A stretch of DNA of 64,000 nt from Colletotrichum lupini (taxonomy: Eukaryota; Ascomycota; Sordariomycetes; Glomerellales; Glomerellaceae): the NCBI RefSeq assembly GCF_023278565.1, contig NC_064673.1, positions 2,666,001 through 2,730,000 on the forward strand, given 5' to 3'. The notes beneath the pieces were generated by a model. That model searched no databases, was not told the DNA's origin, and saw only the letters and a list, made by a program, of their open reading frames with translations. Shown piece after piece: positions 12,756-23,905 of the stretch (the stretch's first letter is position 1; each line of letters begins with the position of its first letter). Made by a program: the position numbers and the translations under genes.

Positions 12756-14392
12756 ATTAATATATATAAAAAATAAGTTTTAATTGAATAGCGCGCCCTA
12801 GCTCTTAATAAGCTTAATAATATAGCGAACTAGCTATTAATAATAATAAAAAAGGGGCTATATAATTATAACTAAGTAATATAAACGTATTAACTATAAA
12901 CCGTTTTTTTAATTTTTATAATACGCGAGAGGACCGCCCTTATTTATAGAAAGATTGCCCTTATATATAGAAAGGCCGCCTTAGTTATTATCCTTAAGGT
13001 CGTTATAAAAAAATAATCTCCCTACTATTAATAAATTTATAAATAATTAGTTATAAATATAGAGTATAAGTAAGGTAACTATATACTAATTAAAATATTA
13101 TTTAAATAGCGCACCTTATTATAAATAATACGAAGTAGCGTAATTATAGTATTATTATAAAATAAAAACGTAGTATAAGAGGAGCTTATAGCCGCTTTAT
13201 TATTATTATTATTAATAACGGGGGTTGAGCGGGCCTTTTTATTAGCGCGCTTAAGCGCCCTCTATATATTATTAATAATAATTTAGTAAGTCTATTAGAG
13301 CTATAAAATAATATTAATAACCCGAATAATAATAATAATAAAGCGATAATAAAATAATAAACTTCTAAATTATAAACGTCGTTATTCGAAGTAAGTACGA
13401 TACTTTAAAAAGTTCGTACTATAGATTCTACGGACTTAGGGACTTAAAATACTATTAATATAATATTTAAAAAAAGTAATAGAGTAATAATAATACTAAG
13501 TGCTTACTATATTTTTATAAAAATAGTTCTATATAATATACTTTATATAACGTATATTAAATCCTAAAAAAGTATTAAATAAAAGAGCGAACTAAGAACT
13601 ATAAATTACTAACTTAGCTAATTATAATACTCGGTTTTTAAATTAAGTACTTTATATATAACGTAAGCGGGGTAGGGGAGTAAGCGTACCTAGCTAACCC
13701 CGATCTTTTTAATATTTACTTTTTTTTTTTTTTAATAAGAGTTTATAATAGTTAGTATAAGTAGTATATAAGTAGTAATATATATATAAAGTTAGGGTAA
13801 GTAAAAGGGATATTAAACTTCTTAAATAGACCGCTATTATTATTATTACTAAGCGTACTTATAATATTAATAACCGTTCCGCTATTAATAATAATAATAT
13901 TATAATTAAGAACTATATTTATACTAAAACGAGTTAATAACGATTATAAAATAATTCTAAAAAAGACTTACTTAAATACGGGAAGTATACGAAAATAAGG
14001 ATTTAAAAAATATTCGTAAGTTATAATATTTATATAACGAGGGAGTAGTATAAATATTAATAAAAATAAAAAACTATATATAAAAAAGATAACTATAAAA
14101 AAAAAATTTTTCGGAATTATAATAGCTTAAAAAGGGGTTAATATTAATAAATAAAAATAGGGCGATAATTACCTAAATACTAGTAGTTATAAGGACGGCT
14201 TATAAATAAAAGTAACCTAAGTATAGAATTATAAAGTTATTATTTAAAATAAGGGGTTTATATTTAGGCTAACGGGCGCTACTTATACTTACCCTCGTAT
14301 TATATATTTAAAAAGTTCTTAAATAAGGGATTAATATAATATATATAAACCGTAAATAAGCTTTAAAACGAAGCCTAAGGGAGGGAGTACCT
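12756..14392. other. AT-rich 3' part of Gypsy 1, content unknown
   Basis: About 1.6 kb between the chromodomain remnant and the 3' LTR, longer than the usual untranslated tail of such elements. It is RIP-degraded, with an island of higher GC near 13.2 kb and a T-run near 13.72 kb. I recognise no coding motif and found no paired inverted ends. The final bases hold the polypurine tract (about 14379-14389). Confidence 0.45.
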
Positions 14393-14601
14393 TATTAAGC
14401 TTTATTAATTAAGCCTTATTAATTAAGGGATAGCTTAGGGAATATAAAAAGGGGGACTAAGTAATAAAAAAGTAGTTTAAGTATATATAAAGCGCTAATA
14501 ATATACCTCGAGGGAAGGGTAGATTTTAGTAATTTATTTTTTAGACCTTAATAATACTTAGCCTCTGTAAGCTTCTTCCCTGTGTTATATACCTATTAAT
14601 A
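14393..14601 (+). repeat. 3' LTR of Gypsy element 1
   Basis: 209 bp, the same length as the 5' LTR. It is preceded by the purine tract GGGAGGGAG and followed by GTAAC (14602-14606), which matches GCAAC before the 5' LTR. The right 40 bp keep some TG dinucleotides that the 5' copy has lost, so the two LTRs were mutated independently. Confidence 0.88.
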
Positions 14602-14606
14602 GTAAC

Positions 14607-16234
14607 TGGGTTGGAGAGGGATAGTAACGGAACGCAAAGTCGGGCTTATAAAAACCTGTTTGATTGCACGTATCCTCCTTCTTGACGGGAGTGTTTCGGT
14701 GAATACTTTTAAATCCTGAAACTCGACTAATCATCATGATGGGGATGCATTTCCATATTGACGAGTGCTTCAGCGCTCTGGTCTTTACGTTTCTGGGAAA
14801 TCGGGGCTGCCAACACATCATCATCAAGGATACGGGTGCACTGATTCGAGGCAATCAAGCCACGTCATTACTTGGCGATTTTCATTCGTTTAGAGGGCTT
14901 TGGCTGCAGGCGAGCCGTTGGGAATGCCAGCTAGGGATATTTATCATGCCACATGCTTCCTGATCAGGTGCGCATGGCCCCCATTTGATCTAAGGCTCAG
15001 GTACTAGCATCGAGCTGACTTTGTACCTCATATGTTCTAGGTCCGAAGACCGAGTTTCTCTTGCCGAGATGTTCCTTTCCATGCCCCTAACCCCTCCAGT
15101 CGGTATTTAGGTATGCGGCATGCCTAAAACGGACCAGAACGCCCACATTCAGGATCTGAAGATTGCTACCGGCGCAGAATCCAGCCAGCTTAGATGTTGG
15201 AACTGGCACCGCCACAAAAGTAACAAAAGTCGCACTCTCAAGCCGGACACTGCCGGGGTTCTGCGGCGGTGCGGAACTAACGTTTGCCGGAAAGGGAACA
15301 CGGGGTCCGGAGGCATTAGCTGTGATTGAACAGGTGCTTGTCGATAGTTTGCCATCTGAATCCTTCAACAATAACCAGCATGTTCTTATCGACCAAAGTC
15401 CCTTACGGATAGATTGAATTCATTACTTTGCATGTACCCCAGGCTCTCTCTGATTAGTCACTGAATTCTCCAGAGTTTATCGCGACACAGTCCATATCGA
15501 CTTCAGAGATGTAAAAGATGCCAATGATTTGGCATCACTGATATCAAAATGCGATACGAGATGCCCTAAGAACCTAATTCTCTTGAATCTTGCCCCGCCG
15601 CTCCACTTCACAGAAATGAAAGACATTATCATTACTCAGATTGCATCTACGACGGCTCGGCATGATAAGCAAACAGTCTTGGTACCAGTAAGGGGCGGAA
15701 AATAGGAACTTTGGTGCAGGCTGGTCGGGAGGAGCCTTTGCTGACGTTGGATCTTTCGTCCAATATTTCACGGCCCAGCCCTACCTCCGAAAGTCTGAAT
15801 TCGGATGTTTGTGGACTTTGGACGTATCAGCGCCATTAGTTCACCCGAGGCGGATATGCGGCTTTCGATAGTCGACCCACGATCTACTGCACACCAGAAT
15901 GACTTGAGTCCAGACGCGTATTCATCCACAGTTTTTTACCTCTTTCAGACAGTATCATCTACGTTTAGGAATCAAACAACCTTGCCAAGATCGCCTTTGA
16001 CCAAGGTTGCTGACGCCAAGCCCACAATTGCCTATAATGGCAAAAGTATGTCACTACTTACTTTTGCTGGTATGACAGTCAGAATGAGAAGTTACTAAAG
16101 CTTGTTCTTGCCCGCCTAAAGTGCTCATCTTCATCAGATAGGCTCATCAGATCTAACTTTCGTTACCCAATTTACACGTTTGGTTGCGAAACAAGACATA
16201 GCCACAACTCTGGGCAGTCGTTGATGATTATACC
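14607..16234. other. PKS upstream region with unrecognised, possibly decayed coding segments
   Basis: Normal GC. Two plus-strand segments in the same frame, 15163-15417 and about 15463-15704, are joined by an intron-like stretch ending in CTCCAG but lacking a good donor. The first contains LDVGTGTATKVTKVAL, which loosely resembles a SAM-binding loop. The second reads as fairly ordinary protein (SRVYRDTVHIDFRDVKDAND). Neither has a clear start or continues into a complete gene. I do not assign a function; they may be a remnant of a lost cluster gene. The PKS promoter must lie in the last part. Confidence 0.35.
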
Positions 16235-19200
16235 ATGGCGCCATTCATGGAATCAATTGCAGAAACGCCTGTAGGTCTCTCCCCCTAATGAATCTGAAAC
16301 ATCAACTTTAATACGCGATTTTCTTGCAGCCAAATGGGCAATTGGGGTCAGCGGATGCTCGGCCAACTGCTATGGAGCCCATTGCGATTTGCGGCATGGC
16401 GTTGAGACTACCTGGTGGCATCGCAACTCCTGAAGAGTTCTGGCAATTCCTAGTGAAAAAGAAAGATGCCCGATGCCAGATTCCTAAATCCAGGTTCAAT
16501 GCATCCAGCTACTACTCTGATACCGGAAAACCTGGTCACATCAAGACCCAGCATGGATACTTCCTAGATGACTCCGTCGATCTTGGGGCGCTTGATACTA
16601 CGTTTTTCCGAATGCCCAAAAACGAGGTTGAGAGAGCTGATCCTCAGCAAAGGCTACTCCTCGAGCTGACTAGAGAGTGCCTGGAAAGTGCCGGTGAAGT
16701 TAATTATCGCGGCAAGACGATTGGGACTTTTGTTGGGTGCTTTGGTGAAGACTGGCTCGAGACTTTGACCAAGGATAGCGAAGTTGTTGGCCAGTACAAG
16801 ATTACCGGCTACGGAGACTTCATGCTGTCTAATCGGCTTTCCTATGAGTACGACCTCAAAGGACCAAGTATGACCATCAGAACCGGCTGTTCCTCCGCCC
16901 TCATTGGGCTTCACGAGGCCTGCATGTCTATCCAGCACGGTCAGTGCAATGCCGCAATCGTTGCAGGATCCAATCTCATCTTGGCACCTGGGCTATACGT
17001 TAGCATGTCTGAGCAAGGAGTTCTCTCGCCGAACGGCTCATGCCGGACTTTTGATGCAGCTGCCGACGGCTATGCCCGAGGAGAAGCTGTCAATGTTGTC
17101 TATGTCAAACGACTGAGCGATGCCATTCGAGACGCCAATCCGATTCGTGCCGTTATTCGGGGAACATCATCCAACGCAGACGGCAAAACACCGAGCTTGA
17201 CAATCCCGAGTTTCGAAAGTCACGAAGCGATGATCCGTCGTGCCTATAGCATGGCAGCGATTAGTGCATCGGATATTGCCCTGACAGGATTCGTGGAGTG
17301 TCATGGCACCGGTACTCCCGCGGGCGATCCCATCGAAACGAGAGCCATTGCAAAGGTGTTTGGTGACTCTGGAGTTCACATCGGTTCTTGTAAGCCCAAC
17401 ATTGGTCACTCAGAGGGCGCTTCCGGCATCACATCGCTCATCAAGTCCATCATGGCCTTAGAGCACAGGACTATTCCCCCTAATATCAAGTTTGATCATC
17501 CTAATCCGAAGATTCCGTTCGAGGAGAAGAATCTCACAGTTCCAACTGAGCCAATACCCTGGCCTGAAGACAGAATTGAGCGAGTATCTGTCAACTCTTT
17601 TGGAATCGGAGGTGCCAATGCACACGTCGTGATCGAGTCTGCGGCGAGCTTTCTTGGTCGCTTTGGACGCCCATCTGTTCCAAACTCAATGTCAAGCATT
17701 TGGGACCAGGCACAGTTCATGGCATACTCTGCCAACACGGCCGATTCATTGAGACGACAAGTTGTCAACAATCAAAAGTATATCGCCGAACATCCGGATT
17801 CTCTCAACGATATAGCGTACACCCTCGCCACCCGCCGCAGTCACCTACCGTACCGGGCATTTTCAATCATGGGAAACGGGGTCGAGCTCAGTACGTCGAC
17901 ATTTGCGAAGTCACCCAGCACACCTGCGGATCTCGCTCTTGTATTCACTGGTCAAGGAGCTCAGTGGCCAGGCATGGCGCTAGAGCTAATGTTGAGCAAC
18001 CGAGTATTCGCACAATCGATTCGGCATATGGACAAAGTCTTGAGTCTGCTTCCGGATGGGCCGTCATGGACTTTGATGGATGAGCTTCACAAGCCAAAAG
18101 AGTCGAGTCGTCTGCACGAAGCCTGTATCTCTCAGCCGCTTTGCACTGCTGTACAGATTGCCCTAGTAGATACCCTCCGAGCCACAGCGAGCATTAAACC
18201 GTTTGCTGTCATCGGCCACTCTTCTGGAGAGATGGCTGCTGCTTATGCTTGCGGGAAGCTGACATCGAACGAGGCGATTGCAGCGGCATACTACCGCGGA
18301 GTCGTCTCATCAGAAGTCACCAAGTCGGGTGCCATGGCTGCAGTAGGCATGGGTCGAATTGATGTAACTCCGTTCCTGCGACCAGGCGTCGGGATCGCTT
18401 GCGAGAACTCGCCTTCAAGTGTTACAATTTCTGGCGATAGTCATCTCGTTGAGGCAGTTCTCACACAGATTCGGGCGGCAAAGCCCGAGGCCCTCGCTCG
18501 TCTACTCAAGGTCGACACCGCATACCATTCTCACCATATGCAGGAAGTGGGAGATCGATACCTCACTTTGACATCTCCTCATATTGACGCCTCAAAGTCT
18601 ACGGCCACATCTTCTCCTGCAATGTTCTCTTCAGTGACGGGCAGTCTCCTGCTTACGGGTTGGGTGGCTGATGCGCACTACTGGAGGTCAAACCTTGAAT
18701 CTCCGGTGCTTTTCAACGCAGCTGTAACTGAGTTGATTGAAGCTCACAAGACTCATAGTAGCAATCACCTAGTGTTTCTCGAAGTTGGGCCACACTCCGC
18801 CTTGGCCGGTCCTTTACGGCAGATTCTTGCGCAATCCTCCATGAACTTATCCTACGCATCCTGTCTCGTGAGGGCAAAAAACGCGACAGAGTCTTTCTTG
18901 GCAGCTCTTGGACAACTCTGGCAACTCGGCATGGAAATTGACTTCAACCTTCTCACCAATCCCGAACAAACTGCCAATGTGGTAGCAGACATGCCCTCAT
19001 ATCCATGGCATCATGATCACTCGTTGCTCTTTTCAAGTCGCATTTCCGATGAATGGCGGTACCGAAGGTTTCCAAAACACGAGATTCTCGGCATAAGGGT
19101 CCCGGAAAGCAGTCTCAATGAGCCGGTGTTTCGCAACATGTTGTCCTTGGACCATGTACCATGGATTTCCGACCACAACATCAAGGGCAACGTCATCTTT

Positions 19201-22200
19201 CCATGCGCAGGCTACATTGGTATGGCTGGGGAAGCTGCAAGGCAACTCAGCACGGAAAGCTTCGCCGGCTACTCCATGCGCAACATTGTCATTGACATGG
19301 CAATGGTCTTGAGTGCGAACAAAGCAACAGAAGTCATTACGAGCCTCCGGAAAGAGAAGCTTACAGACAGCCTCGATAGTCCTTGGTGGGATTTCACAGT
19401 TACCTCCTTCAATGGCTCCACTTGGATGAAGCATTGCAGCGGGCAAGTCAAAGCTCTTGAAGACAAGGCTCAAGCCTTGAAGAGACCTCTTCGGGACCTT
19501 TCGCGCGATGTTAATTCTGGCAGATGGTACCAAGCTCTTCGCAATGTCGGCGCCAACTACGGCCCTTGCTTTCAAGGCTTGTCGGACGTCACTTGCTCTC
19601 CGACAGAGAATGTGTCTGCTGGTACAGCAACACATACCATTCAAAACGACTCCCACTACGCAATTCACCCAACGAAAGTAGACTTCTTTCTCCAATTATT
19701 CAGCGTTGCTGCAATGAAGGGCATTGGCCATAAACTCAACATCATGAACGTCCCGACATTCATCGAAGCCCTTGATCTTTACGATTGTGATTCTGAGGTA
19801 CGGATGGAGGTCGAGGCAACTCAGACCCCACGAGGATTGCTTTTTGGAAGGGGATTTGGCCTTGATTCTGAAGAAGGAATGGCCCTCTCACTCAAGGGAG
19901 TAAAACTAAGTCCGCTTGAAAACGACGTAGCGGAAGAAGATATCGATCCTCATGCAGGAGCAAGGATTTTCTGGCAGGCGGATATCAATTTCCTCAAGAT
20001 CTCGGACCTGATTGAGCCTCATTCTCAACAGAAAACCTTCAGCCGTACCCGAGATCTCACGCTGTCTTATATCAAGGAGGCCTTGAGACGATTAGAGGGT
20101 GTGGTGAGTGTGCAGCCGCATCTATCAAGATTCCACGCTTGGATGCAACAGCAACCAGTACTACCAGATGTTCGAGATCTAAACAGTAATGGCATTGATT
20201 TGGGTCTTTTTGGTCCTCTCGATGTTGCGATGCGTGTCGTTCTGGAACACATTGGTCCGATTTTCAGAGGCGAAACCGAGCCTCTCGAGGTTTTGTTGCC
20301 GAACAATATCTTGACCTCTGTCTACGACTCCTTGAACATCACAAACAGGGGACCATTCTTCCGAGCACTTGGCCACTCAAAGCCAAATCTCAGAATCTTA
20401 GAAGTTGGCGCTGGGACGGGTGGAACTACAAGCAAAGTTCTTGACTGGCTGAGAGGACCGACAGGCGCACCGCTGTATTCCGAATACACATATACCGACA
20501 TTTCTGCCGGGTTCTTCTCGGCTGCGAAAGAAAGATTTAGTTCCTCTTCGAACATGTCTTTCAAGGTGCTTGACATATCCAAAGACCCAACCGAGCAAGG
20601 TATTGAGCCTGGGACTTATGACTTGGTGGTTGCGGCCAACGTTCTTCATGCTACTCCAAGTCTGAGGGAGACTCTAGTCAACGTCCGCAAACTTCTGCAG
20701 CCCCAAGGGAGGCTATACATGGAGGAGTTGTCATACGATGCCTTACCGCTCAATTTCGTCATGGGTGTTCTTCCAGGCTGGTGGCTTGGAGTTAAGGACC
20801 AGAGACCAGACCAGCCACATGTTTCGCCGGAGCGTTGGGAAGTAGAACTCAGGAATGCTGGGTTCGATGGCCTCGAGGACGTTGCCTATGACTCCGACCG
20901 TCCGAACAACTTGCTTGCTTTCATGATAGCCAGGCCTATGCCAGCCGCCACTACTCCCAGAGGTGTCACGATATTGCATGACTTAACTTCTTTGGGCTTC
21001 GGAAAAACCCTGCGAGACGTTCTGACGGGAAAAGGCTCGCCGAGTGTGACTCTACACGACATCTCGGAGGGTCTTCCATCTGAACCACACGACTTCATCT
21101 CGGTGCTTGATCTTGAGACGCCATTCTTCGATGGTATCAGCCCGGAGGCATTCAATAAGTTCCGTGGACTAGTCACACAGGCTTCGAATCAACAGGCTAG
21201 AATCCTTTGGCTTACCGGCTCTTCTCAACTCAAGTGCTTCGACCCACGATGGGGGCAGACTATCGGCGCTGCACGATCTATTAGGAATGAACTGAGCTTA
21301 GACTTTGCAACTTGTGAGGTCGAGAAGATCAACCCGTCTTCGCTCAGCGCTATCTCGCAGGTTATAGACAAGTTCCAGAGAGCTCGCTATGGGACACGAA
21401 GCTCGTCGGAGTACGAGTACAGCATATTGGACGGGACCGTACACATTCCCAGATTATATCCCATCAATATCAAGGATGAATTGCAAGCGTGTCTTTCAGA
21501 TCCTGTCGACTTGATTCATGATCTACGCATCGGTAGATATGGTCGTCTAAACACGCTTGACTGGTTACCAAAGGCAAAACAGCCATTGGGGGGTGATCAT
21601 GTGCTTATTGAAGCCAAAGCCGTCGGCATGAACTTCAAGGTAAGCATGATATTCTTACGCTTCAAAGTAATACTACATGGAATTGATTGCTGACAGTTTG
21701 TAGGACGTTCTCATAGCCATGGGCATCGTCGACTCAACCATGAGCAGTCTCGGTCTAGAAGCCGCTGGAATAGTCCGCGAGACTGGACCCGACGTTACGA
21801 CTCTTGTCCCCGGCGACAAAGTCTGTGTCTTTGGCGGCGGCTGCTTCTCCACTGGCATCACAATCTCGGAGAAGTTATGCGTCAAGATTCCAGACTCGTT
21901 GGCATTCCAAGATGCTGCTACCATGCCATGCGTATTTTCGACTGTTATTCACGGCCTACTTGACATTGGTCGTCTCACTGAGGGAGATTCCATCTTGATT
22001 CACTCTGCTTGTGGAGGTGTCGGCCTTGCGGCAATCCAGATCTGCAAGATGGTGGGTGCAGAAATCTACTGCACCGTCGGGAGTGATGAAAAGGTGCAAT
22101 ACCTTGAGTCGACATATGGAATTCCCAGAGACCGAATCCTCAATTCTCGGAACGATTCTTTCCTTGTGGGCATCAAGGACTTGACTGGCGGTCGGGGTGT

Positions 22201-23905
22201 GGATATTGTGCTCAACTCTCTCAGCGGAGAGCTGTTACATGCCTCATGGAACTGCGTTGCGGAATTCGGTAAGATGATCGAGATTGGGAAACGTGACTTC
22301 ATCGGGAATGGCAAGCTCGCACTAAATGTTTTCGAGCTTAACCGGAGTTATCACGGGGTTGATCTTGGACATCTGATCGAAATCAAGCCCAAAGAAGGAA
22401 ACAGGTATGAATGCCTGTAGTTCGTGGGATGCATTGACTTTACTGACAGATCACTACATAGATTATTGAGACGAATCGTCGAGTACTATGAGCAGGGGCA
22501 CATTGGCCCGATCACGCCAACAAAGGCTTTCGGCGCCGACATGGTGGAAGAGTGCTTCAGGTACATGCAAAAGGGCCAGCACATCGGCAAAATTGTGGTC
22601 ACGATGGAGTCAATGAAGAATACTCAAGCAGTCGGGCCTGCTTCAAGCGGCCAGCCCTCATTTGATCGCGACTCCAGCTACCTCCTTGTTGGCGGATTGG
22701 GCGGTCTTGGGCGTTCAGTCTCTAACTGGATGATCGAGCATGGTGCAAGGCATCTGGTGTTTTTGTCCCGACAAGGCGGAGAGACAGCAGAGGACCAAAG
22801 GTTTGTCGCCGAGCTCGAAGCCCAGGGATGCTCAGCCATCACCGTTCGAGGAAACATCAGCTCGCTAGCGGATGTCGAACAAGCCATCAAAGCGGCATCG
22901 CGTCCAGTCCGCGGCGTGATCAACATGTCGATGGTCCTGCGAGACCAAAGCTTTGCCAATATGAGCCATGACGAGTGGACAGCAGCAGCAGACCCAAAGG
23001 TCAAGGGGACGTGGAACCTCCATCACGCCTGTATCAACGCAGGCCTGGAATTGAATTTCTTTTTGCTCTTCAGCTCCATCTCCGGTACTTATGGGCAGAG
23101 AGGACAGGCCAACTATGCTGGAGCCAACACGTTTCTTGACGCTTTCGTTCAGTACCGGCAGAGTTTGGGCCTGAAGGCCGGTGTCGTTGACGTTGGCGCT
23201 ATGATGGACTCGGGATATCTGGCTGACAACCCTATATTGATGGAGAGACTGATGGGACAAGGTATTTACGGCATCAAAATACCTCAACTGCTGGACGCCC
23301 TGGCATTGATTCTCAGGGTCCCCGAACCCAGTGCTCATTGCCCAAGAGCGTCTTTCTTTGTCAACAACGCTCAGGTCGTGATCGGCCATCGCAGTCTCAC
23401 ATCTTTGAGTGACCCGGCGAACAGAGTCCCATGGAGAGAAGATCGACGAATGGGATACTACTTCAACTTGGAAAACAGTCAGAAAGCTGCAGCCAGCAGT
23501 TCTTCGGATCAAGGTGCTCTCTCTGCATTCTTGAAATCCGCAACTGCTGACATATCCATCTTGGCTTCGTCGGAAGCCTCGAAGTTTATTGCAAGACAGA
23601 TTGCGGTACAGTTGTTCCACTTACTCTTGAAGCCGGTTGATAACGAAGAAGAGATTGACGTGAGCATGTCGCTTCAAGATGCTGGACTCGATAGCTTGGT
23701 GGCGGTAGAAATGCGCGGGTGGTGGAAAGGGGTATTTGGATTTGAAGTTAGTGTTTTGGAAATGCTCGGCATGGGCAGCTTATTAGCCCTCGGAGAAAGA
23801 GCAGTGAGGGGTTTGAAAGAGCTTGTAGGGGAAGCAGGAGATGAGCGCCAGGAGCCCGGCGAGAAACATGACACTGAGGGATACTTGAAGCTGAAGATGC
23901 CTTGA
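16235..23905 (+). CDS. Highly reducing polyketide synthase (KS-AT-DH-MT-ER-KR-ACP)
   Basis: Iterative type I HR-PKS, predicted 2,496 aa. It should build a C-methylated, mostly reduced polyketide. Four exons: 16235-16270, 16330-21639, 21704-22404 and 22462-23905; introns are 59, 64 and 57 nt and all keep frame. The short first exon supplies the ATG, because the long frame opens on a non-ATG codon. Approximate domains: KS 27-450 (Cys199, His337, His372), AT 549-860 (GHSSGE, Ser643), DH 929-1210 (His961 and Asp1130), C-MeT 1306-1500 (EVGAGTGG at 1370), ER 1750-2063 (HSACGGVG at 1882), KR 2088-2309 (GGLGGLG at 2093, Tyr2234), ACP 2393-2470 (Ser2427). Every key residue I looked for is present, so it looks functional. 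There is no thioesterase or reductase domain, so release must be in trans, as is usual for HR-PKS. Product not predictable. Confidence 0.95.

Larger units (their letters stand above)
3669..14601 (+). mobile_element. Ty3/Gypsy chromovirus LTR retrotransposon, RIP-degraded (10.9 kb including a nested element)
   Basis: Full-length but dead LTR retrotransposon. Two direct 209 bp LTRs (3669-3877 and 14393-14601) differ mainly by C/T and G/A transitions. A purine-rich tract (GGGAGGGAG) sits just upstream of the 3' LTR and 5 bp duplications flank the ends. Pol remnants read on the plus strand in Ty3/Gypsy order: reverse transcriptase (from about 6050, resuming at 10107), integrase (about 11.77-12.16 kb) and a chromodomain-like stretch (about 12.61-12.76 kb). 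CA and TG are almost absent and stops are everywhere, so no protein can be made. A 3.6 kb Mutator-like element interrupts the reverse transcriptase; without it the element is about 7.3 kb. It separates the methyltransferase from the PKS. Confidence 0.9.

Noticed and set aside
16324..16329. PKS start within the long open frame
   Set aside because: The frame opens on TTG inside an intron; the exon at 16235-16270 gives a proper ATG with good splice sites.
19033..19695. 220-codon minus-strand frame
   Set aside because: Antisense to the PKS dehydratase region; shadow.
22865..23620. 251-codon minus-strand frame
   Set aside because: Lies antisense to the KR and linker of the PKS; no domain of its own.
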